Assembly: GCA_026874595.1 (NCBI GenBank)
Contig: CM049322.1
Span: 42,462,340-42,526,339, forward strand
DNA from: Sipunculus nudus
Taxonomy: Eukaryota; Annelida; Sipuncula; Golfingiida; Sipunculidae
Length of the DNA stretch: 64,000 nucleotides
Direction: 5' to 3'
Each line of letters begins with the position of its first letter. The first letter of the stretch is position 1. The notes under the pieces are model-generated. The model ran no database searches. It worked only from the letters and a program-made list of their open reading frames with translations, and was not told where the DNA came from. Positions 12,251-25,042 of the stretch are shown piece after piece. The translations under genes were made by a program, and so were the position numbers.

Positions 12251-13759
12251 AGTTAAAGGATTATTTAATAGCATCCATAAAGTATTTTTTTTAAATCCAA
12301 CCAAAATTTTTGATAAAATTCTGCTGGAAATCCATCAGGCCCAGGTGTTTTATTGCTTTTGAGGGATTTTATTGTTTTACGAAATTCAGACGGAGAAAGA
12401 TCTCCTTCACAAATGTGTGCCTCCTCTTCATTTAGTGTATTTAATTCCTCTTTTGTAATAAACTGGTGGGTACAGTCAACTTAAGTTTCAACTGGTGTAT
12501 ATAAATCTTTATAAAACTGAAACTGTTCTTTTAAAATTAGTTTTATGTCCTTAATGTGTTTTCCTATTTTATCTTTCAACTTAAGAATTGATTTTTGTTT
12601 CTTTTTTTTCTAAATTAAGAAAATATTTTGTTGGTTTATCTCCTTCAGAGAACCATCTGGATCTGCATCTGACTATAGCTCCCCTGGTGTGTTCCTCAAT
12701 GAAGGATTTATGATTATTTACTGTTATTTCCCATTTGCATTTATCTTCTAAGTTTTTAGTTTTATTATATTGGAACTGGGCTTTGCGCATTTCTTTCTCT
12801 AATAAAAGTACTTTATCAACAAATTGTTTTCTTTTTGTTAGTAGCATAAGCTATGCTTTCACCTCTTATTTGACATTTTAATGTATCCCAAAGTGTGGCT
12901 GGGTTAGCTTCTATATTATATTTTACAGTCATTTTTATACATTCTTTTATCTGTTTTATATAAGTCTCATCTTCAAGGAGAGAACAGTTGAGTTTCCAGT
13001 AACCTGGCAACGTGGATGATCACTTGACATTAAACCTATATTTATCAGTGAATGATCTGTTTCATATCCACTATCAATGTCAGAACTATAAATGTAATTA
13101 CAAAGACTATCACTAATTAGAAAGTAATCCAGGCGACAAAACACAGGTTTAGGGTTGTGCCTATGCCATGTGTAATTAAGTGTCCCTGGATGGTGTGCTC
13201 TCCAGATGTCTGTCAATTGTTCAAATTGTCAAAAGTTCCATCCATTGTAATACTGTCTGTCTTGATTTTTCTTGAGTGTGTTTATTTCCACCTTCTTTAT
13301 CAACTGTAGGGATTATTGTTACATTAAAATCACCAGCAATAATCAGTTTATCTGTATGTAATTTAGTTAATGTATTCATAAGATCCAGAAAAAAAAAAAC
13401 TCTAGTCCATCTTTGTTTGGCCTATATAAGTTCCCTAAAGTTACAATATGGATCCCTATTGTGGTATTAATAATTATAAACCTTCCACATTTGTCTGTCT
13501 TAATGTCTTTAACATGGATACCTGATTTGTGTTTTTTTAAAATACTGACTCCCTTGTCTTGATTTGTGCCACGGCTAAAATAAATGTGATTCCCCCACTC
13601 AGTTTTCCATCTTTGTTCATTCTCTTAACTGTTGTGTCTTTCTTGAAGAAAAACTATATCATTTTTTTTTCTATTCAACCAATAAAATATTTCCCTTCTT
13701 TTTACATTACTACCTAAACCTCTTACATTCAAAGATGCGATATTACATATATCTGGCAT
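12248..13759 (-). pseudogene. L1-like non-LTR retrotransposon ORF2, 5' half only
   Basis: ORF2 of this class encodes an APE-type endonuclease followed by reverse transcriptase. The reading frame starts at the ATG at 13757-13759 and soon shows an endonuclease N-terminus (NIASLNVRGLGS..FLQE). The phrase KPVFCRLDYFLIS and SGYETDHSLI mark its C-terminal part. A linker follows (RCRSRWFSEGDKPTKYFLNLE) and then the start of RT (KTPGPDGFPAEFYQKFW). Sequence ends at about 12248 against a compound microsatellite, so the RT catalytic core (YxDD) and the 3' end are absent. Several stops and frameshifts interrupt it. Loss of the 3' part is the reverse of the usual 5' truncation of non-LTR elements. Confidence 0.85.
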
Positions 13760-14669
13760 GGTTACAATTAGCTATGTCTATTACTCCCTTATCTATGAAA
13801 GTATAATACCCTGTTGAGTTTATCTTGTACATATTATTAGTCTCCAGCAAATAAATAAATGATATCCATATCCGGTCTTTTGTATTGATTTGAAACTTGA
13901 ATGAGAACAAATACACATAAAGCATAACAAGCCACAAATACATAAAACACGTCTGGGGCATCGTGTATAACAGACTACTTGGTCCTGACATGCAGTAGGT
14001 GCTGCTGGTACTGATACAGCAGAAAAAGTGCTCGTCTAATGAGATGCTGAAAGGGGTTGTGACAAAATACAACGACTGTTCATGGCTCCTTCTTAAAACT
14101 ACAATTGCCTTATATTCCACTTAAATATATTATACAAATATCAGAATAAATGATAATGGTATCATAGATGTATATTAAATTAACTAAACAATCTCATTTA
14201 ATCTCATGTTAATATAAGACTTTATAAGGTTTCAGCAAAATAAACAAGTTGAAGATGTCTAATACAGACACTGTACTACAAATTCCTTTATCCAGGTTGA
14301 TTTATAAGTCTGGTTGACTGGTATTATGCCTAATAGTACAATATTAATGTCCTTGCATATCATTTTTTAAATTCAAATAATTAATATATTAATATTTATG
14401 ATATTTACATTCTCTTTACCCAATGTGATAGATGAATACTGCAAATATATGCAGGGTGACTATTCAGTAATATCATCTAAACACATATTTGATAGTATTA
14501 AAGTACTTTAAATCTTAATCTAAAAGTGAAGGTTCCAATTCAAAAAGGTGAAATGAATTCACAATAAGTAATTAAAAGTAATGATAATAAGCAATAAATA
14601 CCATCTGCAACTAATTCAGATGTATGTCAAAACATCAATCAAGACAAATATGCAAATTAACATTATAAT

Positions 14670-15470
14670 AACAGACCAATAATACCCCAGCAGCCCAACA
14701 ATGCAATAGCGATACCAGTCTGGGCCAAGTCCAGCACGATCAAGCACCACTGGTAGCCTAATCAGTTGTCGTGAGTTAAAAATAATAATAGTATCACTTG
14801 CAGTTGTACTCACTACTTCAACTTTTAACATTAACAGTAACAGTGTTCAAAATATTGGTTAAACATCTGGAACTGTGTACAGTATAATTAACAATTGCCC
14901 AGTGCCAGCAGATAGTTAATGCTGATAGGGGAGTCGAGAATTAGTAATTAGTAATATTAGAGAAAACCGACCAGACACAGAGTTCATGTCTCTGTATAAT
15001 ATATAGGAAAGAAAAGTTCATCGTTAAACAATTGTCAGTTACACATTTTTGCTGACTGCAGTTTTAGATTCGCTGAAATGTTAAATTGTCATTCATATTT
15101 TTGAGCAAATATAAAAAAAAAGTAATAATATTTATACGGCCAATACATAAACCCGGTCATGGCTATAACAGAACTTATATAATGACCTAACAGCCTTATA
15201 GTGTGATGGAGATATCAGTCTGTGTCGGGTCCAGCACCAGCAAGTACACCAGAAGCCAAATAAGTAGGCCTAGTTCTAAGTTAAAAATAATAATAATATC
15301 CCTAGTAAACAGTGGTTAATGTACTACAGCTACTACTTATAGCACTAACAGAAACAGTGTTCAAATTTTTTGGTTAAAGTATCTCAAACTGTTTACAATG
15401 AAATAAACGACTAGCCGGTGTCGGCCAATAGTAATGCTGAGACTCGATAATAAATAGTTAATAAATCAGT
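14670..15470. repeat. Imperfect tandem repeat, ~498-bp period
   Basis: 'GATACCAGTCTGGGCCAAGTCCAGCA' at about 14711 matches 'GATATCAGTCTGTGTCGGGTCCAGCA' at about 15209. The following GTTAAAAATAATAATA, ACAGTGTTCAAA and AATGCTGA words recur in the same order. Divergence is high. Confidence 0.6.
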
Positions 15471-15528
15471 GATCATTGTTTATATTCTAGATCTAGAAAA
15501 GAAATCAAAACTGGAATGTATGGCTCTG

Positions 15529-15590
<62 letters not shown>

Positions 15591-15735
15591 CTTAATTTTA
15601 GGTGAGAATTCATCATCAAACACAAAACACATGACACTTACTCATTGACATTGTTGCTGACAGCAGTTCCTGAATCTGATCATTGTTTATATTCTAGATC
15701 TAGAAAAGAAATCAAAACTTGAATTTATGGCTCTG

Positions 15736-15780
<45 letters not shown>

Positions 15781-15867
15781 TTAATTGGATGTGAGAATTC
15801 ATCATCAAATGCAAAACACATGACACTTACTCATTGACATTGTTGCTGACTGCAGTTCCTGAATCTG
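15471..15867. repeat. Tandem duplication, ~207-bp unit, each containing (AT)n
   Basis: The unit 'GATCATTGTTTATATTCTAG..GAATCTGA' begins at 15471 and again at 15678. Both copies carry an (AT)n tract in the same place (15531-15589 and 15739-15777). The copies differ by few substitutions and in the length of the AT tract. Confidence 0.85.
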
Positions 15868-16243
15868 AAATTTATATATTCTGAGCAGAAAAATGATATA
15901 ACATACGTTCAATAAACTCAAACGTGGCCCGGGTTATAATAGAATTTACAAATTACAGGTCTTTGTTTACAAACTAGTCTCTGTTGCCCTGTGTTGAAGA
16001 CTGGTTCCTGTATGAATTTTACAATCTACAGATAAATACACGTTCCCTGGACCAGTCTATCGTTATTGACTCACTTTGGAAAGTCTCGAATGAGTTCGGA
16101 GAAAAGGCAAAGTGTATGCTAATTCTCAGTGGTCGGCTGCAAGATTCCGGAATGCGGCTTACGTAATACTGGGGGTGATAAGGCGGGACACGGTACCGGT
16201 AAGAGATTAGTGGAAAACAGCGTGCAGGCGTCATGCTCGATTG

Positions 16244-17147
16244 TTAAGTGTGCTTGGAGTCGTGGATTGTCACCTCTTTGCCGTTGATAATAAGCTTCCC
16301 GCGCCAAAAGCGGACCTTCTGATTGTCGGTATGAGCCTTTCTCATTGGTGGTAGGGCTTTTTTTTCAGTAAATAGTCCTCTTTGACAAGGTATTCAACAA
16401 AGAAGATTGAACGTTGACTCTGATTGCGGTTTTCCTTTTCCGTCTTGAGAACTGCGTTTCGTTTGGGCCTGCTATAGATTTTACAATAATATGTCTGTGT
16501 CCCTTTGATTTTGCTTCCCCTGTCCTGTGTGCGTTCCCGATGTCAACTTTGATATCTGAAATTTGTTGATCACCGAGTAATCCCTGTTCATGGGTAATTT
16601 TGATACAATATCAATGCAGTTTTCATCTTTATTTTCTGGTACTCCAATTAATCTCAGGTTATATTCCCTGCCGTGTCTCTGTAAGTCCAGAAGCTTTCCT
16701 TTCACTGCAGTGATTTGCAAATATTTCTCACCGTTCTCTGCTTTTAGCATATCTATTTCAGATCTTAATGTTTTGTTTTCTGCCTCGGTGCTTTCAAGTT
16801 TGTTTTTTGTTGTTTCAAGATCAGATTGTGTATATTCTAAACTCTGAGTAACTGAATTAATTGTTCTGTCTATTTCCATATTTTTCTTTTCAGTTGCAGC
16901 CGCCTATTTCTTGATGCTAACAAAGTCATCACTCAGGGAATCTTTAATTTTTTTAAGCAACTCTGAAGATTTTCTCAAGCTGCAAACATTTTGCATCTAT
17001 AATAGCGACAATATGGCCGCTTACCTGTTATGAGCTGAGTTTGTCCGTGTCCGTTTGAGACGTGTTACTTTTTGCACTGTTTTGTGCTGTTTCAACGGAT
17101 TTATCCATGCTAGCTTGCTCCATGTTTTGTAAGTCACCTTTGCTCAT
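16244..17147 (-). pseudogene. L1-like non-LTR retrotransposon ORF1
   Basis: ORF1 proteins of this class are RNA-binding chaperones with a coiled coil. A frame starts at the ATG at 17145-17147 and hits a stop at 17028-17030. A related frame resumes and gives a strongly heptad-like segment (16879 downwards: LETTKNKLESTEAENKTLRS). The conserved core follows (LDLQRHGREYNLRLIGVPE). After a frameshift near 16480 the C-terminal signature appears (YLLKKKALPPMRKA, then KVRFWRGKLIINGKEV), ending at the stop 16244-16246. The total would be about 300 residues, normal for the family, but at least two lesions break it. The order ORF1 then ORF2 on the minus strand agrees with 12248-13759. Confidence 0.85.
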
Positions 17148-19929
17148 TGACCTCGTTTGAACACTTTAAAGTATTGACATACTATCCAGTGGAATTTTGG
17201 ATTTACACAGGAGCACATGAATGCATGACCGTTCAAGCTGCCATCTTGACCGGAAGTCAATAATCTTGCATTTACGATATAACAGTGTTGCTCATGTATG
17301 CATGTAAATGTTTGTATTCTAAGTTCCGGGAGATGTCGATGATGAAAATGATAATAAATATAAAAAAAAATGGTAAAGAAAATATTCTGAGACATCTTAA
17401 AGAGAAGAAAGAAGAGAAAAAAAGAAAGAAAAAAAGTCAATAAGTGTTACTTTGTCGTTGAATACACATACATAGTTTATTTCTCCCAGTTCAATGTGAT
17501 TATACTTCAAAAATGTAACAAAAGCTAATGCGGTCGTGCTTGGCATATCATAGTCTGTTTTATCTGAGTTACAAGAATTTCTTATGACAGACAGCTCAGA
17601 CAATTGGAAAGTAGCCTAACATTTTAGGTTTTGGACAAGGAAGCTCCTCATAGGTTCCATTGCAAAACCGGTGAAATTAGGATAGAACTCCCCATATAAG
17701 CTTAAGAAAGTAAAAACATAATATGAAGTATCACTTGCCTTATTGACATGCAATCTTACCATATGTTTCACTCATCCTCATTCATTAAGGTATTTAAAAG
17801 ACACCTGGTGAACATATAATTATGTTAACTTATAAAAAGAAAGTTGGTCAATTTTTGTCCGCAATGTTCAGTGAAACCTCATTGAGTATGGCACTTTTGT
17901 AAACCTCGTTTCAAAAGTTATTGATTACGCAGTGAGCCCCGTCGATTTGAGAATAAATGCTTTTAAATGAACGGATATTTTTTTGGTGATGTTTGTATTT
18001 TTTTCATAAATTGATTGGAGATTACCACCGTACCCAGTCAAACTGCCTTCGGTGCAGACCAGACTACCTTAGCAGGATTAGGGTCTATCGTGCATATGAA
18101 TTATGCCACCTGCCCATGACGGATTTCAGCATATTTGGCCTGATATTTTACTCTCACTTACCTACTTGCAGGAACAGCCAATGTGAAAAACATTTGATCC
18201 TAGATCCCTCGGCGTGAATTCATGTTTTATGTAAGCATGAATTAATGATAATCCCCAGTAATCTGATACATCACCACTTTTGCTCGACGTTGAAATTACC
18301 ACAACTGTCTCTGGATTATATCACCTTTTACATCTTTAACGATTCTGGAAACATTTGTATCACCTAATTAACCCAAGGAAGCATGTGCATAAGTTTCAGT
18401 TAATATTTACAATACGGCGTCACAAATATGACACTGAAAACTAGTTTGACATAATTAACAATCTACAAAATATATTTCACGGAAAATGCCTTCTGCGGCA
18501 TAAATGTTGATAAAGCATACTCTTCATTTGCTCCAATTTTTTTTATATAATTTACACACCTTGGATGAAATAACCAAATTTCGTAATTTCGGTAAGATCC
18601 ATTCGACCAAGCTGGTATTCCATCACGATTTCATTAAATTAACTCCCTACTTAATTTTAAATTTATCATTTACGCCTAACTAAACACAACATTTAGAATT
18701 TTTAATATATGTTACATATGCCGTCTATCTACTTAAAAAAAGGTATCAGTTGAAGTGTTATATCACCACACACTGTCAGGATGATAAGCAGGCATGCGAG
18801 GGGCCTTCTACTCTACATAAAAAGGTCACTGTGGGGATGGGTTGGGGAGGGAGGTCCAGGCTCCACAATTTTTGTACCCCTGAACGAAAAGGTTGCAGTG
18901 GCTTAAATGGGCGGGGAGGGGGAGCGAACTCCCTTGGATACGCTTCTGCTACTAACAAGGTATGAATATTTCCGTTTCTTTCTTAAGGAACATCTTTCTT
19001 GTCTTAAAACAAATATTAATTTCATCTTCATATAATCTTACTTAAACACATTTATATTTAATATGTCTGAGAATAATAATAATATGCGTAACCAGTTTAA
19101 GATCTTTGAAAATCTGAATGCCCCCTCATTTCATTCCAGTTCGCAAATGTAAACATACCATGTATGAATGTCTCGCCACGAGAAAAGCGCTACCAACAAC
19201 TGTGAACATATCTGAACATATCTTATTAAGAAAATATTCCACTGAACATCTATATTTCATTTGAAATTTACGACAAAAAACGATCGTTTCGGGGTTTATT
19301 GCTGTTATGGCGGAATGAGTACCCTGAACCCGCTTCTGCTGTTCTAATGTTTTTAACGCAGTGGATTTGGTGGATCATGAGGAAAAATACAGTCTACATA
19401 AATTAAGTTTAGAAAATTAGGTCAAAATGTTTGTCAGCAGTTATCATTTCCGTGATATCAAAGTACAAGGTTGTTTCTAATTTTACTTGTGGATTGTTTG
19501 GCTGATGAATTGCTGGGTACCAAGCAAGATGCAAAAGTAGCGATTGCCATTCCTGAATGAATGTGAATATACATACTCTTTGCTCCCATAATGTACTTAG
19601 GGCAGATCAGTTAGGTCTAAGCTTATACATTTAATGCATTTTATTCGATAGTATGTGGCAACATCAATATTTCTGGACCCTGCTTTTCCGGTATGCGTCC
19701 TGAATAATGCATAAATGTACACCTGTCAGGTAAGAAACATACGGAGCTTGGTTCATGACATTTTGGAAAGAACTTTTCCCATTCCCAGACTTTCCTATCA
19801 CCCATTTATACCAGTTTAGATGCATTATTTTGATAAGCAATTTAAAAAACCTTCCTGAATGCTCAACTAATACTACCATTTTCCAATATTTGTTCACAAG
19901 GCGAGTAAGTAACAATGCTTATTTTTCCT
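17148..19929. other. No recognisable gene
   Basis: AT-rich DNA with scattered short frames. The GC-richer stretch at 18780-18960 is open on both strands but has no recognisable domain and no splice context I trust. Confidence 0.5.
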
Positions 19930-20365
19930 TTGTATTGGCTGTTCGAGCCAACAGGTGCCCAAGCAAACACGAATGTTTTGTTTCAAAATGACACTCATGT
20001 CCAGACAAAATTATAAATTATATAATCGTTCGTATCTCTAAAGGGGCCACAGTTTGCCATCTGAATAAATATTTAACGGCTAACGTAGTCTTTATTTCCC
20101 GGTAAATACATTCAGGAGATAAAGTGTTCTTAGATCTAATTTCACCCAATAAACATGATAATATGCGGAAACGTTGCTGTAGAAGACACAATTTACATTC
20201 GACATCGAAGCCTTCATAGTTACACAGGGTAACGATTTATTTTACTTGAAAAAATGGATGTGCTCTGCATAAGAAATATTTCCCTGTGCCCTTTCAATAC
20301 GTGATCTGAGTAACTGCACATTTATCATCAGATATATGTAGTCCATTTTATACTGATCATTTTAT
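19930..20365 (+). repeat. Dispersed repeat, copy B
   Basis: Aligns with 430-1010 and 20770-21390. It is cut off on the right by the (TAA)n tract. Confidence 0.6.
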
Positions 20366-20370
20366 CTCGA

Positions 20371-20371
20371 T

Positions 20372-20420
<49 letters not shown>

Positions 20421-20468
20421 TAATAATAATAATAATAATGATAATAATAAAATAATAATAATAAAATA

Positions 20469-20520
<52 letters not shown>
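20371..20520. repeat. (TAA)n microsatellite
   Basis: About 150 bp of TAA trinucleotides with a few interruptions. Confidence 0.95.
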
Positions 20521-20524
<4 letters not shown>

Positions 20525-20769
20525 CAAAAATAACTAAAACAATCTAAAAACATAATAAAAAACAATTTAAATTGATTACAGGGGTTCAGTGAATGCCAGT
20601 GTCAATGTTAAAAAAATATGTTATATACATATATATTAATTCCTTTATGGGCAGGGACCAGTAGCTATATATCCTGATACAACGTTCTCGATAAAAAAAA
20701 AAAACATTTAGGCCAAACGAAAATTGCATGAATTCAGTTGACCGCTCCTGTGCAGCATTTTTTTTAATC

Positions 20770-21134
20770 GGCCAGTATATTATCTCAAGTTAATCCATAT
20801 CTCAATATGACATAGTCAAGCATACATTTGTCTGTGCCCGAGCAATTGGGAATGTTTTTCAAATAACACCATTGCCAAGATCAAATTATAAATCACATAA
20901 CAATCCGTACTTCTTAAGGTGTGCATCATTTGCCTCCCCAGTAAATATTAAACTGCTTAACGTCCTTTTATTTCCAAGTATTCACTAAGGGAAGTTTGAG
21001 AGGTTGTTTTATCTACTTTTTCTAATAAAAACTTTATAGCATGAGGTAACGTTTCTGTTCACGACGCCATTTTGATATGACCTTGCAGCCTTTGAACTGA
21101 CATAAAGTTATTATTTATATTATATGAAATATAT

Positions 21135-21192
<58 letters not shown>

Positions 21193-21390
21193 ATGAAAAT
21201 ATATGATTGTTCCTTTTTTTGTTCTTTGCACAAAAAAACACTTCCTTTTGCCTTATCATACTGTGATCGACTATCTACATGTCATTAATCAGGTATGTTT
21301 CGGCATGTTTGTACTGCTACTTTTTTTTTCTCATCTGCCTAACTGTGCATGTCAAATTGGTCTATGGAAAAGAAATAATACATTTTCCCG
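20770..21390 (+). repeat. Dispersed repeat, copy C
   Basis: Third copy of the family at 430-1010. An (AT)n tract (21139-21189) lies within it where copy A has none. The match continues to TGCATGTCAAA at about 21350. Confidence 0.55.
21139..21189. repeat. (AT)n microsatellite
   Basis: About 50 bp of TA dinucleotides. Confidence 0.95.
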
Positions 21391-21799
21391 TAATGATAAG
21401 CCATACAACTTGAATGAGTAAAGAAAAAAATGATTCTTTACAGTACGCCTTTAGGATATTCGGTTCACATATTTTTAGTGGTATTTGGTTTGAGACCACC
21501 AGCGACCAAATCAATCAGAAGAATCCCAGACAAGTCATTCGTGTATGAAATGGTTTACATACTTGGTGTGTTATTTGTTGCTCAAATCAAAACTTTCAAA
21601 AGGATATCATGTTGTAATTCCTTTACCTGGTTTGATAACAATACTACTATCCCCACCAATACAACTGCTACTACTGCTATTGATACTGCAAATACTAAAG
21701 CTAATATAATGATAGTGATATTAATAATAATAATATTAATGATAATAATAGGAATAGGTTCTGCAAAAAAAAAGAACTGATATGGCTACAAGGAAGTGA

Positions 21800-21880
21800 A
21801 GGGGGCATGCAGAGCTAAGCGGTAAAACGCCCGGCCTTCTCGGATAAGTAAATTCATAGTTCACCAGTTCACAGGTGAGG
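21800..21880 (+). repeat. Degenerate tRNA-like SINE head
   Basis: GCAGAGCTAAGCGGTAAAACGC then CCCGGCC resembles the box-A half of the SINE at 178-250. A clear box B is missing. Weak call. Confidence 0.3.
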
Positions 21881-21959
21881 GGCACACGGAATGTGTGAAA
21901 TGGCTTAACTAGCGTATCAAAGTTAATGAATATCCATAGGGCTCCCGAGAACTTTTCGT

Positions 21960-22530
21960 ATTGTTTACTAATTGTTATTTCTGCATCTTAGGGATAGTCA
22001 GTACGTCTCGCCAGGGTCCTGTATAAAACGGGCTCCAAGACTTTGGTCCCGTATACACGGACCACAGCAACCAACGACAAGGGATCAATCAGGAGCAACA
22101 GATCTAAGAGTGTCATCAAAAGGTCTGGGTTGAAAACCATTTTTTTTACACCTGGTGACACTACATCGGCCGGACGGAAAGCGCAGGGGCGCAGTGGGTG
22201 CACTACATGTCCAGCTGACGAAGCAGCGGACGTCCCCTGATGGTGGAAGACTGGTGATACGCACACCAGTACCACAGAACGACACGATGGATACAAGGTT
22301 TGTCAACGAGGCCGAATGAGGGCGCTCGGGTGTGGCCGGTTGGAGAGTGAGATTCGTCAGAGAAGAGAGGTATCGAAATACGACTGGTCTGGGCAGTGGC
22401 TGGTGAGGACTAAGGACGCACTAGTCCAGCAGAGAAGAACTATTTATCTCGGCATTGACATAAGTTTGCATATCGTGTGGGACGCTCCAGGTTTCCCAAC
22501 AGATATCGTGTTTTACAGTTTAGGTTGATT
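21960..22530. other. GC-richer unassigned segment
   Basis: Base composition is higher in GC than the surroundings and several frames are open on both strands. No domain is recognised. It may be part of an unrecognised mobile element. Confidence 0.3.
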
Positions 22531-22956
22531 TTTTTTTGTAATAGCTAAGGTAAACGTACTGAAGATACGTTAATCTTTTCTGCTGGTCTTGTCATTATTG
22601 TGGGTCTTGAGTGTGTGTGTGTGCGTGTGCACGAGCACGGTGTTCAGACAGACAGACAAATACGTCACAATATTTATGGACATCCCTCATCCCTGAAATA
22701 CACCATCCCTTTTATTACATTCAAACTAAGATTCCAACAATAATATGAGTGTTTTATTTCCCCTTTTTATTTGGAAATCCAATGCAATCTATCCCTCTAG
22801 TGTACGAAATATTTATAATTTGCCGATTTTCTTTGACTGAAGTGTGATATCAAGAAATAATCAATCAAATGAAACATAGGATAAACATAATGTCATAGTG
22901 AGGTTAATGTGCAATATGTCTGTTTGTTTTAATAGCAGAAGTTTTAAGGTTTTGGT

Positions 22957-23569
22957 TCAGATTCTGGTTACTCGGATGCTCATCTCTTTGAGAGGTGGCC
23001 CTAAGTACCATTGGCTGCATCTCTCGGTACAGCTCTTGTCGTATGGTCCTGTGAATTGTGTATGATAACAGCTGTGGAACCACCATCCTCCGTGTTAGTG
23101 AACAGCACAGTTTTCGTTACTTCCGTCATTGTCTCTATCCTTAGTAGTGAACTTCCTGTTGTTGTGATACGTCATGCCACCTCTTTTAGCTGTGCCGGAC
23201 TCCTCGTATATTGAGAGTTGATAACCACCTGATTCCGGTCCCACCCAAAAATGGCTGAATTCGGAGTAGGTTGTCACTCCAGTGCCCCAATCTTTCATGT
23301 CAAACCTTACCTTGTAAGGTCTTTTGGTTGTCAGGTAATGCATGAGGTCATTACCAACCCAGTACTCGGACTCGAGGTTTCCGAAGCCTTCCTTGTATTC
23401 TCTCCACGTGCGGTTGAAATCGACAGACCCCCTGAATCTTCTCATCAGAACAGTCCACGGAGCTCCGGCCATTTCGCATCTGACCATATATGGCATCTTT
23501 GCACCATCTGGCTTGATAATGTAAACCCCCGTTTTTTTTTGTCGCCTCTTGCGAAAACTCGATTGCAAT
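22957..23569 (-). pseudogene. FReD paralogue, third exon (fibrinogen-related domain)
   Basis: FReDs are secreted lectin-like domains that bind sugars or acetylated groups, often in innate immunity. The exon follows a splice acceptor (TTACAG, AG at 23570-23571) identical in place to the intact gene. It encodes GVYIIKPDGAKMPYMVRCEM, then W-REYKEGFGN, YWVGNDLMHYLTT, a calcium-site DRDND, GGWWFHSCY and the C-terminal RVTRI, with the stop at 22957-22959. Two lesions exist. A one-base frame shift lies in the A9/G5 homopolymer region about 23527-23542, next to the acceptor. A TAA at 23095-23097 sits between CAVH and GGWW. Either could be real decay or, for the homopolymer, a sequencing error. The first two exons lie 8.2 kb away, beyond the retrotransposon. 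Confidence 0.85.
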
Positions 23570-23869
23570 CTGTAATGTGAAATATCCGTGGACAATAAAA
23601 CAGAATACTAATATGTTGTTAACGGAAGGAATGTAATTAATATTTTATATATAAAACAGAAGTTAATGACATGACTGAACTTAATTAGTCTCTTTACGAC
23701 CACACCTCTGTAATATAAATATTATAACTCAATTTTTACTAAAAATGCCTGCGACAGACATTGCTAAATGTGGTTATTCTGAATTCCGACAACAATTTGA
23801 ATGGCATAAGTCTAGCGTTTTGAAGAGGGAATGATCTTCATCTATCAGGTTATGATGGACAATACAAAA

Positions 23870-23871
<2 letters not shown>

Positions 23872-23942
<71 letters not shown>
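23872..23942. repeat. (AT)n microsatellite
   Basis: Ends about 45 bp outside the 3' LTR. Confidence 0.95.
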
Positions 23943-23946
<4 letters not shown>

Positions 23947-23984
23947 ACTAGATATGTTGGTTTATTGCTTATAGATGGAAAAAG

Positions 23985-23989
23985 TATAC
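23985..23989. other. Target-site duplication TATAC (downstream copy)
   Basis: TATAC directly abuts the TG of the LTR. The same five bases follow the CA of the other LTR at 31417-31421. Confidence 0.9.
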
Positions 23990-24890
23990 TGTCACACGGT
24001 ACTCCGAGTGGTTCCAGGTTGTTTAAATATAATAGAGCATTCTGATGTATATAAAATCTGACTGCGGAAGGACACCCTGGTGCAATTACACTCACGCCTA
24101 AAAAGTGAAACAACACCTTTTAACAGAAACAATATAATTAAAAGAAAAGATATGGCAAACGTTATACTCACACTATCAGAGCAAAGTAAATATCATCACA
24201 GCTCTGGAGTAATTCCTATTAACTCACAGGAACAACTCGGGACACATAAACGAGTCATATGACACACGTAAACACAAAGTTCTCCTCTGGGTGACGACAC
24301 AGACACAGCATTAACAACATAACACACGAACAAGGAAAGTCTTTACGGCGCCGGCGAATCCAGTATCGCTCCAGTGAATATATTCAATACGCAGATAGTC
24401 CGTTCAATCTGTCCGGCCTATGGCACGTGCACAGGCGTACGGCTCCAATCTGCAAAACGATTAGCAGTCAGGATTCTGCCCCGCGTGGTCGATCCCGTAA
24501 ACCACCCTACCTTCAGGACTCGGTGGTCCTGATACAAACAGTCTTACACAATCCATAGATTTCAAGTCTTGGCAGCATGAGTATTCCCTCGTGGAATATC
24601 ACTGACCTGTTGCCGGCCCGTTACGTAGGTTCCGGCCCTCCACTGAGACATCTGAACACGTGGAAAAAATCTATTTTCCCGACGACTAAAAGCAGTAAAT
24701 GGGCAACTTACACCCGCAACGAAGTCTGCACCAAGGTTTCTGTCGGCTAACACTTGTCGACTGCCAGTACTTTCCCAGTACGCGACTCTAAGGAGACTTC
24801 GTCCCGCTACCTCGTCATGACATGAACAGCACCTGCGTACACACGCAGTTTTTTAACAGATATCCCCCCCCGTTCCGCCCCTTTTGGGGT

Positions 24891-24896
24891 CTTATA
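24891..24896 (-). promoter_or_regulatory. TATA box in the 3' LTR
   Basis: GATATAAGACCCC on the minus strand. Conserved in the 5' LTR at 31190-31195. Confidence 0.6.
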
Positions 24897-25042
24897 TCGT
24901 GTTGCACCCTGTCAACCCCTGGCCTAGCCAATCAGCGCCAAGCTTACCCTCCAAACTACATTCCCGCCATTCCTAAACCCGGCGCACCCCCGCCTACGAC
25001 ATACAAAAGAACCTGAATTAAACCTGTTCTCTAAAATCGGCT

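Larger units (their letters stand above)
13760..16243. other. 2.5-kb segment between the two L1-like ORFs, mostly tandem repeats
   Basis: Contains no part of a non-LTR element that I recognise. It holds the ~498-bp and ~207-bp tandem repeats listed separately. The spacing is far larger than the usual ORF1-ORF2 gap, so either another sequence inserted or the two ORFs belong to different insertions. Confidence 0.5.

Noticed and set aside
21430-21780. 116-codon plus-strand frame ending in an Ile-rich hydrophobic tail
   Set aside because: The tail is an (AAT)n-type stretch, and the start overlaps interspersed repeat sequence also present at 56 kb without a frame.
22043-22528. Overlapping open frames on both strands in a GC-richer segment
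   Set aside because: No domain, no conserved splice sites and no preferred frame could be found, so I list the segment as unassigned only.
23095-23097. TAA within the FReD exon as a recoded sense codon
   Set aside because: TAA is not a selenocysteine codon and the intact paralogue has an ordinary residue there. A nonsense mutation is the simpler reading.
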